The notes under the pieces: generated by a model
Database searches by the model: none
The model's input: only the letters and a program-made list of their open reading frames with translations
What the model was told of the DNA's origin: nothing
Position numbers and translations under genes: made by a program
Assembly (NCBI RefSeq): GCF_000002235.5
Contig: NW_022145605.1
Location: 35,680,579 to 35,744,578, forward strand
Length of the DNA stretch: 64,000 nucleotides
Source of the DNA: Strongylocentrotus purpuratus
Taxonomy: Eukaryota; Echinodermata; Echinoidea; Camarodonta; Strongylocentrotidae
Reading direction: 5' to 3'
In this document: one piece after another, positions 48,176-60,009 of the stretch
Position numbering within the stretch: the first letter of the stretch is position 1
Layout of the letters: every line of letters begins with the position of its first letter

Positions 48176-48217
<42 letters not shown>

Positions 48218-48411
48218 GGGGGTGAGTGACACGTAATGGAGAGAGAGAGAGAGACAGAGAGAGGGGTGAGTGACACATAATAGAGAGAGAGAGAGAGACA
48301 GAGAGACAGAGAAAGACATAGAAAGACAGAGAAACAGAGAGAGAGACAGAGAGAGAGAGAAACAGACAGAGAGACAGAGAGAGAGCGAGAGAAAAGGGAA
48401 ATGAGTGAGTT

Positions 48412-48440
<29 letters not shown>
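48176..48440. repeat. (GA)n with ~60 bp higher-order repeat
   Basis: GAGAGACAGAGAGAGGGGGT and GAGTGACACGTAATGGAG recur once, about 60 bases on, as GAGGGGTGAGTGACACATAATAG. The rest is GA interrupted by CAGA and AAAGACATA. Confidence 0.9.
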
Positions 48441-48443
<3 letters not shown>

Positions 48444-48837
48444 TCTCACTATGGATCGAACAACAAGGTTGAGGGCCTCACCGTAAAGTAAAAATCAAGG
48501 CCTCTGCAATCTCAGTGTTATTTTACGCGGGGAAGCCGACAGCTACCTTTCCTCATCCACTTCTAACGTCAAATGTCGATCGGAATCACATGAGAAAAGA
48601 GGAGACGTAAAATTGCAATAAGTAAAATTGTCTACAGGTTATTTGCTAAAGGTTAGGCACATTCAGAGGGTTTAATATGAAAGAAAAAAATAGAAGGGTA
48701 ACATTTTGGGTCTATTTGCAGTAGCAGTCTAGCGGTTTTATGGGGTTATGCTTCTAGGTTATTACACGATCGGTCTCTCTTTAGCATCGTAAAACAAAAC
48801 AGAGGGAACTTAAATCTAGGAATATCTTCTACCCCTC

Positions 48838-48840
48838 CCC

Positions 48841-48882
<42 letters not shown>

Positions 48883-49000
48883 TTTACTCTCTCTCTCTCT
48901 CTCTCTCCCCCTCTCTCGCTATGTCTCTCTCTGTCTCTCTCTCTGTCTCCTTCTGTCATTCTTTTTTTTCTTCTCTCTTTCTCTCTATCTACGTCTTTAT
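48838..49000. repeat. (CT)n microsatellite tract
   Basis: CT runs at about 48844-48880 and 48888-48908, then TCTG/TCTCTTT variants. Confidence 0.95.
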
Positions 49001-49217
49001 CCCTCGGTTAAGTGCGCCTCCCCCATATTAAGACGTGGAAAGGGTAAGGTCCTCTGTAATGGTTGGCGAATTAAAGCGACAGTAGCAAGATTCAAGACAT
49101 TGAAGGTCCAGAATGGTCTCTCCATTGATGCATGGGATAATTAGTGTATGCCATGTGTGTCAACATAATTATAAACCAGACCACAAGTACATTAAAACAG
49201 CGGTAAGAGGGTGACCA

Positions 49218-49490
49218 AAGAGAGAGAGAGAGAGAGAAAATGAGAAAGGGGAGAGAGAAATAGACAGAATGTGAGAGATAGAGAAATAGAGAGAATGAGA
49301 GAGATAGAGAGAAAGAGAATAAGAGAGATAGATAGAGAGAGAGAAGGAGAGAGATGATGTGGAAGATTTTGTTTTGGGGTAATGGATGGTTAATGAAACA
49401 GAAGGGAAGATCGTTATTCAGACTTTGAGAGAAAGAGATAGAGAGAGACACGAATTTGACCACGTGGGTGGTTTATATGTAACTTTGAAG

Positions 49491-49544
<54 letters not shown>

Positions 49545-49580
49545 TGTGAGAGGGAGTGAGGGAGGAGGAGGGGGAGGGGG
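49218..49580. repeat. (GA)n tracts
   Basis: A GA/GATA tract at 49218-49355, a gap, then a long pure GA run at about 49497-49542 ending in GGAGGAGGAGGGGGAGGGGG. Confidence 0.95.
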
Positions 49581-50040
49581 ATTATAACTATCATATTTTT
49601 TAACAAACAAAAAAACGGAATACACTGCGGCGAAAAATCATTCAGCTCAGGTATATTTGTTTTAAAATGTTCATGTCGGATGACTTTAGATATTTTGTAA
49701 GATTTCCTAATTTATTTTTCCATTGACATCGACAAATGATTACTGTACTTTCTAACATTGCTTCCCCAAAACGGATGACTTAAAATGGAATGCTCCCTAT
49801 GATCTTCCGTAAACAAAAATGAAATTCAAATGGCAAAATATCAATACTTCCTTTCGCAATATTAATCCGGAAGTACAGACAAAATAAACGAAAACTCACC
49901 ATCCTTCCGTGACGTGTCAAAATGACATGACATTAGCGAAGATAAATTTGAACGCCTTTGGGGATAGAACATAAAAGCTTTTGCCCTCATGTTGCTCATC
50001 TTGTTGTTATATTTTCTCTTTTTCTATGTTATCTCTATAG

Positions 50041-50196
50041 GAGTATTATTGGAGGACCCATCACAAAAGGATTTGGATATAATCGAGCTGGCGTTCAACC
50101 ACATAAACAGCGATGACGCTATTCTTCTAAATACAAAATTAGAACCGAGATGGGGTCGGGTACCAGCCTCTGATCCATTTTCTGCTGTAAGAACAG
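50041..50196 (+). CDS. Ionotropic glutamate receptor exon (delta-like), N-terminal domain
   Basis: Ligand-gated cation channel subunit of the plasma membrane; this exon encodes the first ~52 residues of the extracellular amino-terminal domain. The acceptor TTTCTATGTTATCTCTATAG ends at 50040 and the donor CAG|GTAAGT starts at 50197. Both introns are phase 1, so the 156 bp exon is symmetrical. It reads (G)VLLEDPSQKDLDIIELAF, NHINSDDAILLNTKLEP and, at the end, ASDPFSAVRT. The order IG.[IL][FL]E then AF..IN.{4}L..T, and above all DPFSAVRT before a split G-codon (expected Ala, then Cys), follows delta receptors, which have NPFQAVQEAC there. Kainate receptors fit less well at the end. Alternative: in-frame ATG at 49989 gives MLLILLLYFLFFYVIS, a plausible signal peptide, making this the first exon (49989-50196). 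No further exon was found in the window. Confidence 0.75.
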
Positions 50197-50293
50197 GTAA
50201 GTCCCGGAAACCTGAATTCTTTAAGATTACATTGCAATATACATGTATTATGTTATGATAGGAAATTATTACTACTTCTGATATTAACACTAC

Positions 50294-50637
50294 TTAGGGT
50301 ACGTTTATGCTCAACTTTTTCTAGCCAGAATGAGGCATTTGTTACGCGTTTAGCTCAAAACACGGTTGCGTCCTTTCTCATTTTTGTAGAATCACAGAAA
50401 AACGGCGATCGTAATCGCCGATCGTAAACTCACAAAAAGGTGCGTTTTGGATCGGCGATTCTGCAAAAAGACGGTTCTGGGGAAGCGAATCCAGCTGCAG
50501 AGCTAGAATCATGCCTGGAGGAGCCAGAGAAGTGAGCATAAACAGTACACCGTGGAACTGCGATTACGATGAGCGTTTACGATAAGCGTTTCAAATCGCT
50601 CATTCGGCCTTAAAAATTGAGCATAAACGTACCCTAA
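50294..50637. mobile_element. 344 bp TIR element in the receptor intron
   Basis: TTAGGGTACGTTTATGCTCA at the left end is mirrored at the right end (TGAGCATAAACGTACCCTAA), about 27 bp with one mismatch. Inside are palindromic blocks built on GGCGATCGTAATCGCC. There is no coding part. It lies 97 bp downstream of the receptor exon donor, in the intron. A target duplication is not clear. Confidence 0.75.
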
Positions 50638-50644
50638 GAGACAT

Positions 50645-50710
50645 AGTGCATGGTAATGATGACGATGGTGATGATGGTGATGATGGTAGTGATGACGATA
50701 ATGAAATGAT
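50645..50710. repeat. (GATGAT/GGTGAT)n microsatellite
   Basis: Imperfect GATGGT/GATGAC triplets. Confidence 0.8.
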
Positions 50711-51129
50711 TATTAAACTATTTACGAACGAAAAGGTGGATTGAAGAACATAGGTGGTCAAAATGACATTTTGCTCTCTATTTAGGTCAAGTGAAATTAA
50801 TTTTCTAGTTTCCCGTACGGATTATTTTTGGTTATATATCCGAAGAGGGAGGGGATTCCATTTCATTTGATATTTAATATTATTTTCTGTACATACAAAC
50901 GCTATTTGGGGAAATTTCCAATATAAATTCGGATGATTAAGTTTATCAGGCACAATTTTTTAAAGAGGCTCAAAACAAGTTTAATGGCAATTTATTAAAG
51001 ATATTTGAGGACACCACTGTCTACAAGTCCTCCGATTCCGAGGAGGCGGATTGGAAAATAAGAATTAATTTTTGTAAGCCTTATCTCTCTCCTTATTTCT
51101 CACCTTTTTCATGTTCATTCGCTCGCACG

Positions 51130-51180
<51 letters not shown>

Positions 51181-51250
51181 CTTCTCCTACCCCCCCCTCC
51201 CCCCTCTCTCTCTCTCTCTCTCTCTCTCCCCTCCCTCGTACTCTATATTT
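51130..51250. repeat. (CT)n tracts
   Basis: Two CT runs (about 51130-51174 and 51203-51228) around a C-rich block. Confidence 0.95.
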
Positions 51251-51978
51251 CTCTATTTCTTCTGCTTCTGTCATCTCCCTGACTCTATATTTTATCTCCT
51301 ATGTGTCAAGAGGGCCATGTATCACATGGCATGCCCTTTGTTGTACCGTTTCTTCTCTCCTATTTTGTCAGAGCGAAATACGAAAACACACTTCTAGAAA
51401 TGCCGACTGACGCCTAATTTTTCAATCTTGAATACTGTTATTGACCTGCGTCCTTGAAATGAAAACATCCGGAGAAAGAACGAGAAAATGGAGAAAGAGA
51501 GGAAGAGATAAATAAAAAAAAAAAGAGGTTGTAATTTGCCAATTTACCAGTAGGAAAGGTTAAATATGTCCTTCTACTATCGTATTAAATAGAGCAGCGT
51601 GATTTTCAAAGTCATGAATAAGCGCTTGCAATTCTCGAAAATAACAAGGATAATTGTTGAACAAACAATCTGCCATGATTTGTTTTCGCCGGTATTTAAG
51701 ATAATCTTTGGGGACATGAACCACATCGAGTATCATTAGACAATAAGACAACTAAGAGACGTCACATTCAATTTGTAGCTTTATTCTGATGAGAAAAACA
51801 GGAATTATTAATGTTTTCGGATTTCCAACTAAAAACAAGAAAGCTGCGAATTTCCGAAGCCGCGACCAATCAAACACAAATTGGCAACTCCGTGACGCAT
51901 CCATGCAGCATATTGCGTACGTAAACAAATGACTCAGTCATGAACATTTGTTTGTGGTTTCAACTAACACACTATTCA

Positions 51979-52756
51979 TTAACCCTACGTTAACTGGGGG
52001 GGGGGGTCAATTTGACCCCCCTGTAGAAATTTCGCGACTACTCCGAAATCGCGGCAGATATAAAATTTTCCTTTCCTGACTTTTTACTTTTGAGTCTTAC
52101 GCATCTTTTAAAACGATTTTTTTGAAAATCGGACCTACGGTTACAAGGTCACGTGACCTTTTGTCTTTGCATGTCAGCCCGAAAATCACTCATTTTCGTG
52201 ATTTGTGTACAAAACATGTGTAAAAGTCATTTTCCCTAAAAATAGATAAAACATTGGTTATTCAGTCTTGTTTAAAGTTTAGATGTTTGTTTTGGGGTCA
52301 AAATAGTTGAATTGTAGTTATAAATGAAATAAAACAACAAAAACAATAAAATACATAAGTTAAAAAAACAATGAAATACATAAGAAATTATAAAAACAAG
52401 AGATAACATAAGGAATAACCTGGCTCTTCCAATTTTTTGTGTTGTATTATTATTCCAAATGGTCTAATAAATATATGTGGTGAAAAAGAATAGGTAAACA
52501 TGAATAATCTATGATTTATGGGCAGAAATGTGAATTTGATGACCTTATTTGCATAAATTACCATAAATATGCAAATGAGTGAATTTTTCAAAAATTTGAA
52601 ATTACCATAGTATTTTATACACTTCACTTGACATGCATGCAAATTTTCGCGGCGATCGGCGGTGAAACGGCCGAGATCTTAGGGGGGTCAAATTGACCGC
52701 CCCCCCCCCCCCCAGTAAAAACCTGGTCTGAAATAGCCCAGTTAAAATAGGGTTAA
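51979..52756. mobile_element. TTAA-flanked TIR element, 778 bp
   Basis: TTAA is at both ends (51979-51982, 52753-52756). Inside it come CCCTACGTTAACTGGG on the left and the inverse, CCCTATTTTAACTGGG, on the right. Each end then has a long G/C run and a near-perfect palindrome, GGTCAATTTGACC, flanked by G5-6/C5-6. The right end holds an extra segment of about 25 bp between the two blocks. There is no transposase. TTAA duplication with CCC-starting ends is the mark of piggyBac-type elements; the family call is inferred. Confidence 0.8.
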
Positions 52757-53129
52757 GGTTATTAGCATTTATCGCTTTAATAATTTTGGTGGAATGAAAA
52801 GAAAAAAATCTCCCACAGTCTACAGATTGAAGAAGATATGTGTATGAAAAAACGACGAAGCATTATATAATCATCACCTTCTAATTGCACAAATCTGCTT
52901 GTAAGTAAAAACAGATTTTTTGAAATATATAAGAACTATGCCTTGAATATACATTCACTATTTATTTTTTTCTTTTGTTCTACACATAGTTGGTTAAAAG
53001 GATAACTCTACGTCGTCAATCTGAAATGAATCTACGACGTTAAGTTCATCACCCGAATGCATTTTACTTTTTGTGAGGTTGGGGTCCTTTCAGGTTTTTA
53101 AAAAGGGCACACTCGGGCGACACATCAAA

Positions 53130-53525
53130 CATGACTACTTCGATTTACAGCTAATCATGGCTAATAGAAGGCCCAATCAGAAATAATGTAACAGTAGAAT
53201 TGGTAAATGGCGCGTAGCAAGGGGAAGGGAGTAATGTACGACGTGAAAGAAAGGATGGTGGGCTCATAACTTTAAAGAGGAAGGGTGAATTTCAGAAGAT
53301 GCTACATAGTGTTTCTTCAGTTTAAGCTAACTTAAGACCCAATCAAAAGTGGTTTAGACCTAGGATTTGTAGGTTATTGGTGGCGGGTGCGCAGGAGAAA
53401 GGGATGGGTGTAAAAATGGAAGAGGAGGAGGAGGATGAATAAGAAATTTAAAGGGAAAAGTTGACTTTACGTTTTAGAAGATACTACATAGTGTGTCCTA
53501 AGTTACAGCTATAAGAGGAGCCTAA
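53130..53525. repeat. Diverged tandem repeat, ~180-190 bp, about 2-3 copies
   Basis: GATGCTACATAGTGTTTCTT near 53297 and GATACTACATAGTGTGTCCT near 53481 are matched. So are the following AGACCCAATCAAAAG / GGCCCAATCAGAAAT blocks and the purine-rich G(A)GAAAGG(A)TG blocks near 53245 and 53396. Confidence 0.6.
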
Positions 53526-53599
53526 GTAGATGACCTATTTCGTAGCCGAATGATACGTAGATTAAAAGAAGTTTGGTTAAGGGAGTTGTTTTTTTAATG

Positions 53600-53625
53600 G
53601 TGGGGGGGGGGGGGGGGGGGGGTAA
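53600..53625. repeat. Poly-G run
   Basis: An uninterrupted G run of about 21 bases. Runs of 10-20 G or C recur through the window. Confidence 0.9.
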
Positions 53626-54073
53626 AGGGTGATTTTTTTGTGTATATAAATGTAACACACCGTGTCGATGTCGGTGACCCCTTTGTTAGATCCACCGCAC
53701 ATCGTCGTCAACGTTTCCGGCATCGCTACTTATCAACGTCAATTTGGACATCGACGGGTTCTTTTCATTTTACCCGATTCTAAAACCATTCCCATCGATT
53801 GATGTCGTTGATTAAGATGCATGCGATAGTCTACTTTGTGCAAAGAGAGATGGAGAGGGGTGTAAACAGGAGAAAGAGGGAGCGAGACCGGTCATTTGGG
53901 GTAGAAAATGGGTTTGAAGAGAGAGTAATAACAAGGAATGGGGTTAGACGGGATTGAGGTTTAGGAAAAGTGAGAGCCGACGGCAATAACCTTAAAACAT
54001 GTTGTAAAATAAAATGTTTAAAAAAAGATTATGTAAAGGGTGAAGAGAGGGGCAAAAAGGTAAATCAAGATGA

Positions 54074-54225
54074 GAAAAGAACGGAGAAAGGGGAAGAGAG
54101 AAAGAGAGAGAGAGAGAGAAAATGAACACGTTTCCTCTCTGATCCATTTTATGCGTCCCTGTTACATCCCTATCTTTACCCCCACCCGCCCCCTTCTCTC
54201 TTTCTCCCTCCCTCTTTCTTTCTCA

Positions 54226-54267
<42 letters not shown>

Positions 54268-54312
54268 CTCTCTTTATCTATCTCTCACGGCCCATTTCTG
54301 TCTCTGTCTATG
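54074..54312. repeat. (GA)n and (CT)n tracts
   Basis: A GA run at 54098-54120 and a CT tract at about 54193-54290 lie about 75 bp apart in inverse orientation and could pair as a hairpin. Confidence 0.9.
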
Positions 54313-55589
54313 TCCCTGATTCTCTGGCCTGATTCACATTCTTTATTTATATAACAGTTTGATCAACATTTTGTCATGTCTTTAATTGGCTCTATGTTAA
54401 TTAGGTTAATAAGTAGGTTTTCCCCCCTAAATTTAGCAATTTGTTCTTTCAATTTAACGTTAAGAGCATTAAGAGCATTAAAAGTGATTGTCACGGCAGA
54501 ATATCATCCGAATTCATTTTTTCTCGTATTAAACTTTGTTGTTATTCATGCAACAAACTTAATGAGTCGTATCAATTTAAATAAGGAGCATACAATTTTA
54601 ACGAAACTCATTCGATTTCATTTTCTCTTGTTCGAATTTGTTAGCCTGGCAAAAAATTCTTCAAATAAGTTGCCTGAATTTAAATAAAATGCATGGAATT
54701 TATGGAATGGGCATTGGAAATAATTTTCCCGCGTTCTAATTCACTATTCTTGCAACAATTAACAAAAAAACAAATGAAATAAAGGATGTAAAGATCGCCA
54801 AAAATAAAAACAAACCTGTACCTATTGTCATATTGTTGTGCAATGGCCGGTTCAAATTCGACCCTCCAGTTAGTACAGTATGTACAATAGAAAAAGGACC
54901 CATAGTAAGGTTGTACACATCACAATAAAAGTGAAAAGTTTTGAAGTTTTATGTAAGGTTACAAGAACAAAAAGAAGATACTGCAAGGGCACAGCAAGCC
55001 TATATGTGTATGTATCTTAAAAACGTTCATAAACAGATTGAAAGATAGAGACACAAAACACAAACACGCACACACAAACACATACAAACATACGGAATCC
55101 ATGAAACTAAATAAACGAATTGAGTACCCCAAAATGAAACTGAACGCTCAAAAAGGTTCCTCGACCTACTGTGTTAATTTGAATGCATATGAACCTCGAA
55201 TTCAATGCACGAAATTTCACACATTGTACGTATAGGTCAACGACTTCTTATGGACGTTAACGATTTTCTTTTTGCCCTATAAATAAATCAAATGCAGATA
55301 ACATAAATCTAAGTGCCCTAAACTGAAGAAAAAAATTGCCGATGAATTGATTTGATGCTTATGAATAATTCGCGTGTCTCCAAATGAATTATATTGTCCG
55401 TATTTGAAATTCGAAAGACCGATATCGACCATGAGACGACAATGCGTGAATTCGAATGCACCTTGAATGATTTGAGTGACACAAAATATCAAATCGGGCG
55501 GGAAAACATGTAATAAATATTATTGTTTGTATTTCTTCACCCTTTTCATACTTTTCAAATTCAAATTCGATTGATTTCGCATTAACTCC
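54313..55589. other. Unannotated AT-rich sequence
   Basis: An open frame at 54376-54687 is AT-rich, with no recognisable domain. Nothing else found. Confidence 0.35.
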
Positions 55590-56085
55590 TGAGTCCAAAA
55601 GCTATTCCTCTTTTTCTCGCACATTCCTCTTCGCTCCAACCTCCTTGCTTAGCCCTTAAAACACATTCACTTTTCCAGGTTTCTCTTTCCCTTCTTCATC
55701 ATCTCATACTCTTTGATCCCTCTTCTCAGCTGCCATTCTTATAATTCTCATCACTCTCTTCTTGTCCTCATTATTCCCTCCTCCACCGCATCCTTCACTT
55801 TTCTATTCCCACCATCATCCAGGATTACTTCTTCACCATTTGCTCTTCCACCTCTTCTACCCCTCTACCTCATATTCCTCCTCTCAATTCTCTTTCCTTC
55901 TCCTCCCTGTCATCCTAGTTTTCTTTCCCTTCCTCCTCCCCATCTCCTCCCCTCATCTCTGTTTCCTTCTCTCCCTTCTCCATCTCCTCCTCCCCTGTTC
56001 TTCATCACCCTTCTACTCTTCCTCCTAATTATCCTCCTTCCTCTTCTCCCTATCATTCTTCTCCCTCTTCTCATCTCCATCGGTA
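55590..56085. repeat. Long irregular polypyrimidine tract
   Basis: Nearly 500 bases in which the plus strand is overwhelmingly C and T (CTTCTCC, CTCCTCCC, TTCTTC), yet not a simple dinucleotide repeat. The open frames over it (55713-56312 plus, 55910-56242 minus) are rich in the amino acids such a tract must encode. The part after 56085 (RWRPGVVDSGRLVNSL) has normal composition but no recognised family. Confidence 0.85.
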
Positions 56086-56312
56086 TGAAAGGTACCCTCT
56101 TCACCCGTTGGCGACCGGGAGTAGTTGATTCAGGAAGACTCGTAAACAGTTTAATTATAGCCCCTAAAAGGCTTTCAATGAATGATATTCTTGATGAAGA
56201 GGCACTCCTCGCCGAGGCATCCATTTTTATTATCAAAGTCATCCATAAAACATCTTATCAGAAGACAATAATCCAGGCAATATCATGTTCCTTTCATTTT
56301 CCGAAAGGTTAA

Positions 56313-57123
56313 ATGGGTTAAATTTGTCACATAATTCAGACGAAGCGTAATTTATGTTTCTAGTACATGTATTTGTGTCGGGTGCATGGTTTTACAGCTT
56401 TTAGTTATATTCTTTTCACCAGTGACGAGTGAATAATTCTTTTTATGTTCATTGATACAAAAGAATTTGCAAGGATGAGAAAATTCGTCATTTATAGAGT
56501 TCTGCCACAATTTTGAAAATCAGCATTGTGATCGCCATAATTGTACGTCACAATATAAAACCTATAAACCAAATACCCCTATATCATTTTGTGCGGGATT
56601 CATTAACAGTATTTACGGAAGGGGGTGGATAAGCTGCAGACGATTCGAAAACACACCTTCTGTTTCATCAGTAAATATCCTCTAATGTGCGCTTTTAAAT
56701 TCTTTCTCCTTGGTTATGATCAATTTCACAACGAAGCTCTTGCAATGATATAAAGGCTAAAAGAAGGAGAAAACCCCACAAACCTCCCATATTAATGAGA
56801 AAAGGGAAATTTATAGAAACTGATATTTAAATTCCTCAGTGCAAAGTTAGAATTGTTCTTTTCTTCATATTTTGGTGCACGTCTGGGTTGATGTCCTTTT
56901 TAACTACACAAACTAACCATTGAATATGATTGGTTGCTGATCCTTGATGATGTTTCTTAACGCGTCATGCCTGACTGGTTATTTAGAGAGAGGGGAGCAG
57001 CGGAACCAATTGAACACGTAATGAGTCATGAGATCGCCATTATCGTTCGTCTGGATAAATTCTATCGGGAGAGTTTCCTCTCGCCTAGGATTCAATCCAT
57101 CTTCATGATCCGAGTTCTCTTAC
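56313..57123. other. Unannotated sequence
   Basis: No gene or element recognised. Confidence 0.4.
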
Positions 57124-57331
57124 TAGTCCGCGGGCACAGACTGTAATTTGACACTTAAACACAAATCCATGAAGTTTTGAGCTGAGCCTAATTATGTTAG
57201 TCCTTGGCTATGTCAGGAGCGGGTATATTTAGTGTAAGGATTATGGTTGCTATAGACTGTGCGTTCTGCATAGTCAGATAGTCTGTTAGTTCAGTCACAG
57301 TTACGCACAAGGGTTTGTGCCAACAAACTAC
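57124..57331. mobile_element. Second copy of the element nested in the foldback
   Basis: TAGTCCGCGGGCACAGACTG at the left and the inverted right end GTAGTTTGTTGGCACAAACC form TIRs. The interior shares TGTCAGGAGCGGGTATA and the AAGGGTTTGTGCC end with the copy at 40329-40506. The two differ by many substitutions and small indels, so they are not recent sisters. No target duplication is clear here. Confidence 0.75.
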
Positions 57332-58196
57332 TGTCTAGCTAGGATGATCCATCCTCATTCGTTGCACTTCACGCCGGATATCAAACATTGTCATATCCAT
57401 TTCAACAAATGTCAGTTGCTTATTCGATAAAAGTCTAAAGTGATAAGAGTGTAGTCTCACCAGACATGGTAATGATAGATGAATTATGACAGCGCGTTTA
57501 CATAATGTTGCACTCATATAAAACACGAATCGGGTGTCCACACGTAAATGACGTCAGTGGAAACGCGCTAATAATGCAATTATTTTAGACATTTTCAAGA
57601 ACCATAAAGTCCTTTTGTTTTGATAGTGACAACGAAGGTTGCATTAAGATCGGGCAAAAAGTTCTGACAATATTAATTCCTTAGATCGAAATACAAACGG
57701 ATTTCATGGGAAGAATTCGCGTTTTTTTTTTTCTTCTTAATTGAGGAGGACCATATTTTTGGAAGCAACACGTAAACTTTGCATATTATGGAGTAGCTTA
57801 TTATCGTGAGTGAATACACATTTGCACGTGGTATTAAAGGGCAGTGTTGATATTGCATATTTTCATGCCATGCAGTGATCCATAGTTTTTCGAAATGTGT
57901 GTCTGTAATTATTTTTGAGGAAGGAGCATAGATTCGGATACTCCCGACATGTATTACCTTGCTCTCTCCACTGGTCACTCCTCCCAATCCTTCTCCCTTT
58001 CTCCCTTTCTTCTGTCAATATCTCAGAAAAATACCCTGAGGAAATGAAACACACACTGTCAAACTAAATCAATATCACAATAGTCATTCCTTTATACATA
58101 CGATTATTAACACATGCAGTAATGTAAGTGTGCAATGTATTGTGATGCGAGAAAGGAGAGGTGTAAAACATAATCACTGCTCGCACTAAATATCAT
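57332..58196. other. Unannotated sequence
   Basis: A T run lies near 57721-57733. No exon recognised. Confidence 0.4.
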
Positions 58197-58482
58197 GTAT
58201 AGCGGCTTTTATGTACCACACTTCTTGCACCCCTCCCAGATCCCTCCCTCACCCCTAATCCCTCCCTCACTCACCATTTTGGTGTGAAATAGGAACGTCT
58301 GGTGGGATAATAATTGGATTTTAAAAACCGTGTATATAGCAGCTACTGTATACCACCAGTCTTCTTGCACCCCTCGCACACCCTCGCACACTCCTCCCTC
58401 CCCTAATCCTTGCCTCACCCACCATTAAGGTGTGAAATAGAAACCTTGAGTGAGCGCTATGGTGGGTAAATAATTGGATTTG
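58197..58482. repeat. Tandem duplication, ~140 bp unit
   Basis: Both copies run TATAGC..CT, CTTCTTGCACCCCTC, CTCCCTC..CCTAATCC, TCACCATT..GGTGTGAAATAG and TAATTGGATTT. The second copy has extra C-rich units and an insertion before TAATTGG. Sequence after 58482 to about 58610 is GC-richer with a short open frame (KLEAVDADTFGEANTQ..) that I could not assign. Confidence 0.75.
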
Positions 58483-58654
58483 GATGGCCGCGTGAGACCT
58501 AAGCTTGAAGCTGTCGATGCCGACACTTTCGGCGAAGCGAACACTCAGCTCCTTGCTCAGCTGCTCCCGAACCAGTTGTTATTTCAGCCACTTAAAACGG
58601 GATTGTGAACTGGTCTGACCATGGGGAATACGGAACAAAATCAACGAAAAGGGA

Positions 58655-58692
58655 GACAAGAAAGGGAGAAAGTGGTTAGAGATAAAGAGAAT

Positions 58693-58726
<34 letters not shown>

Positions 58727-58775
58727 AAGAAAGAGAGAGAGAGAGGGGGGGAGAGAGGAGGGGGAAGAGGTGCAG
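58655..58775. repeat. (GA)n tract
   Basis: GA repeat with a G run at about 58746-58752. Confidence 0.95.
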
Positions 58776-60009
58776 GAAAGATGAGAAATAGAAAGGAAAT
58801 GAGAAATATATAGGCTCAAAGTTTTGCCCCTCAATTTCGTTTGCCGAAGGTCAGATTTTAAAGTTCATTGCGATAAATTTATGTGCATAATTGATTTTAC
58901 CTGAAATATGGTATATGATGATCAACCTTTTGTGATCGATTCCACAACGTTTCTTTCACAATGCAATCGCATGACCATAACTGGTCTTTACCTTTAATAA
59001 TTGGATTGAAGTCATGTAAATGGAACGTAGTCATGATCATTGTTAAAATAATTAACGTATTAGAATTACTTGTAGGAGAAGAGGAACTTTCCTTATATGT
59101 TTTATAAACGTATATGGGCCCGTATTTTATACCAAGATTTAAACCAATGTAAGATTTGTTTTCTTCAAAAGTGGGTTGAATATAAGAAGTTTAACCTGAG
59201 GTCTTTGTTTTCATTTGTGTTAAACATGATTTTAGACGCAGGTCGGGTTGAACAGAATTAGTAGATTACTGACCATTAAGTGTAACTTTGGAAGATTTAC
59301 CGATAAATCGAAATCGTAATAAATAGATAGAGGCGCCGATTATAAGGTTTTTTTTTTTTAATGCATGTTAAAATGTTTTAACATCATGACACCTGCCTTT
59401 GTTAACTTTTGATGTAAACATTATCTGACTTGTAACTTTGCCTTTGATAGTTGTCTTCGAATCCTGCCGGGATTCTTATACTAATATACAATGACCGACC
59501 TTCTTAGGCATGAAGGCCTCTAAAATAATAATGTCAGCACCTTGGGGTTGTATGAAATCCCAGTCATTCGTGTGTCTATTTATCGATGCATTCCATCATC
59601 CCTGCCTCCGAGCTCTGTCTGCATGCGCATTGAATATTTATGATTGAGATTTCTTTGCGACAAGATAAACAGCGAGCACTCCCACTGGATCAAACCAGAC
59701 TGTTAACACATCTCTCACGGCGAGCGGGCGAGGCTGAGCAGAGATTTACACGGAGAATGAGGCGTAACGAAAGGAGGAGCTATTGTGAAATTGATAACCA
59801 CTTGAATAAGAGAAAGTACCCGGATCGTTCATGGGCCATATAGCTTTAAGACATGACAAATGGTCTTTACGTGACTTACAAGGTGCGCGTAATGCATTTA
59901 CAACGCCGTGTACTGGATTTTAAGCCCAAATATGAAGGATAGACAGAGAGGGAGGGGTGGAGAGAAGACAGAGAGAGAGAGATGGATGAAGTTTTTTTGA
60001 TACTGCGAA
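58776..60009. other. Unannotated sequence
   Basis: The 67-codon frame at 59640-59843 is arginine-rich but shows no recognised domain. A purine patch lies at about 59940-59985. Confidence 0.35.

Noticed and set aside
54376-54687. 103-codon frame after the CT tract
   Set aside because: AT-rich random-like composition with a small GCATTAAGA duplication; no domain recognised.
55713-56312. 199-codon frame across the polypyrimidine tract
   Set aside because: Stop codons need purines, so a pyrimidine tract is open by composition; the 3' part has no known family.
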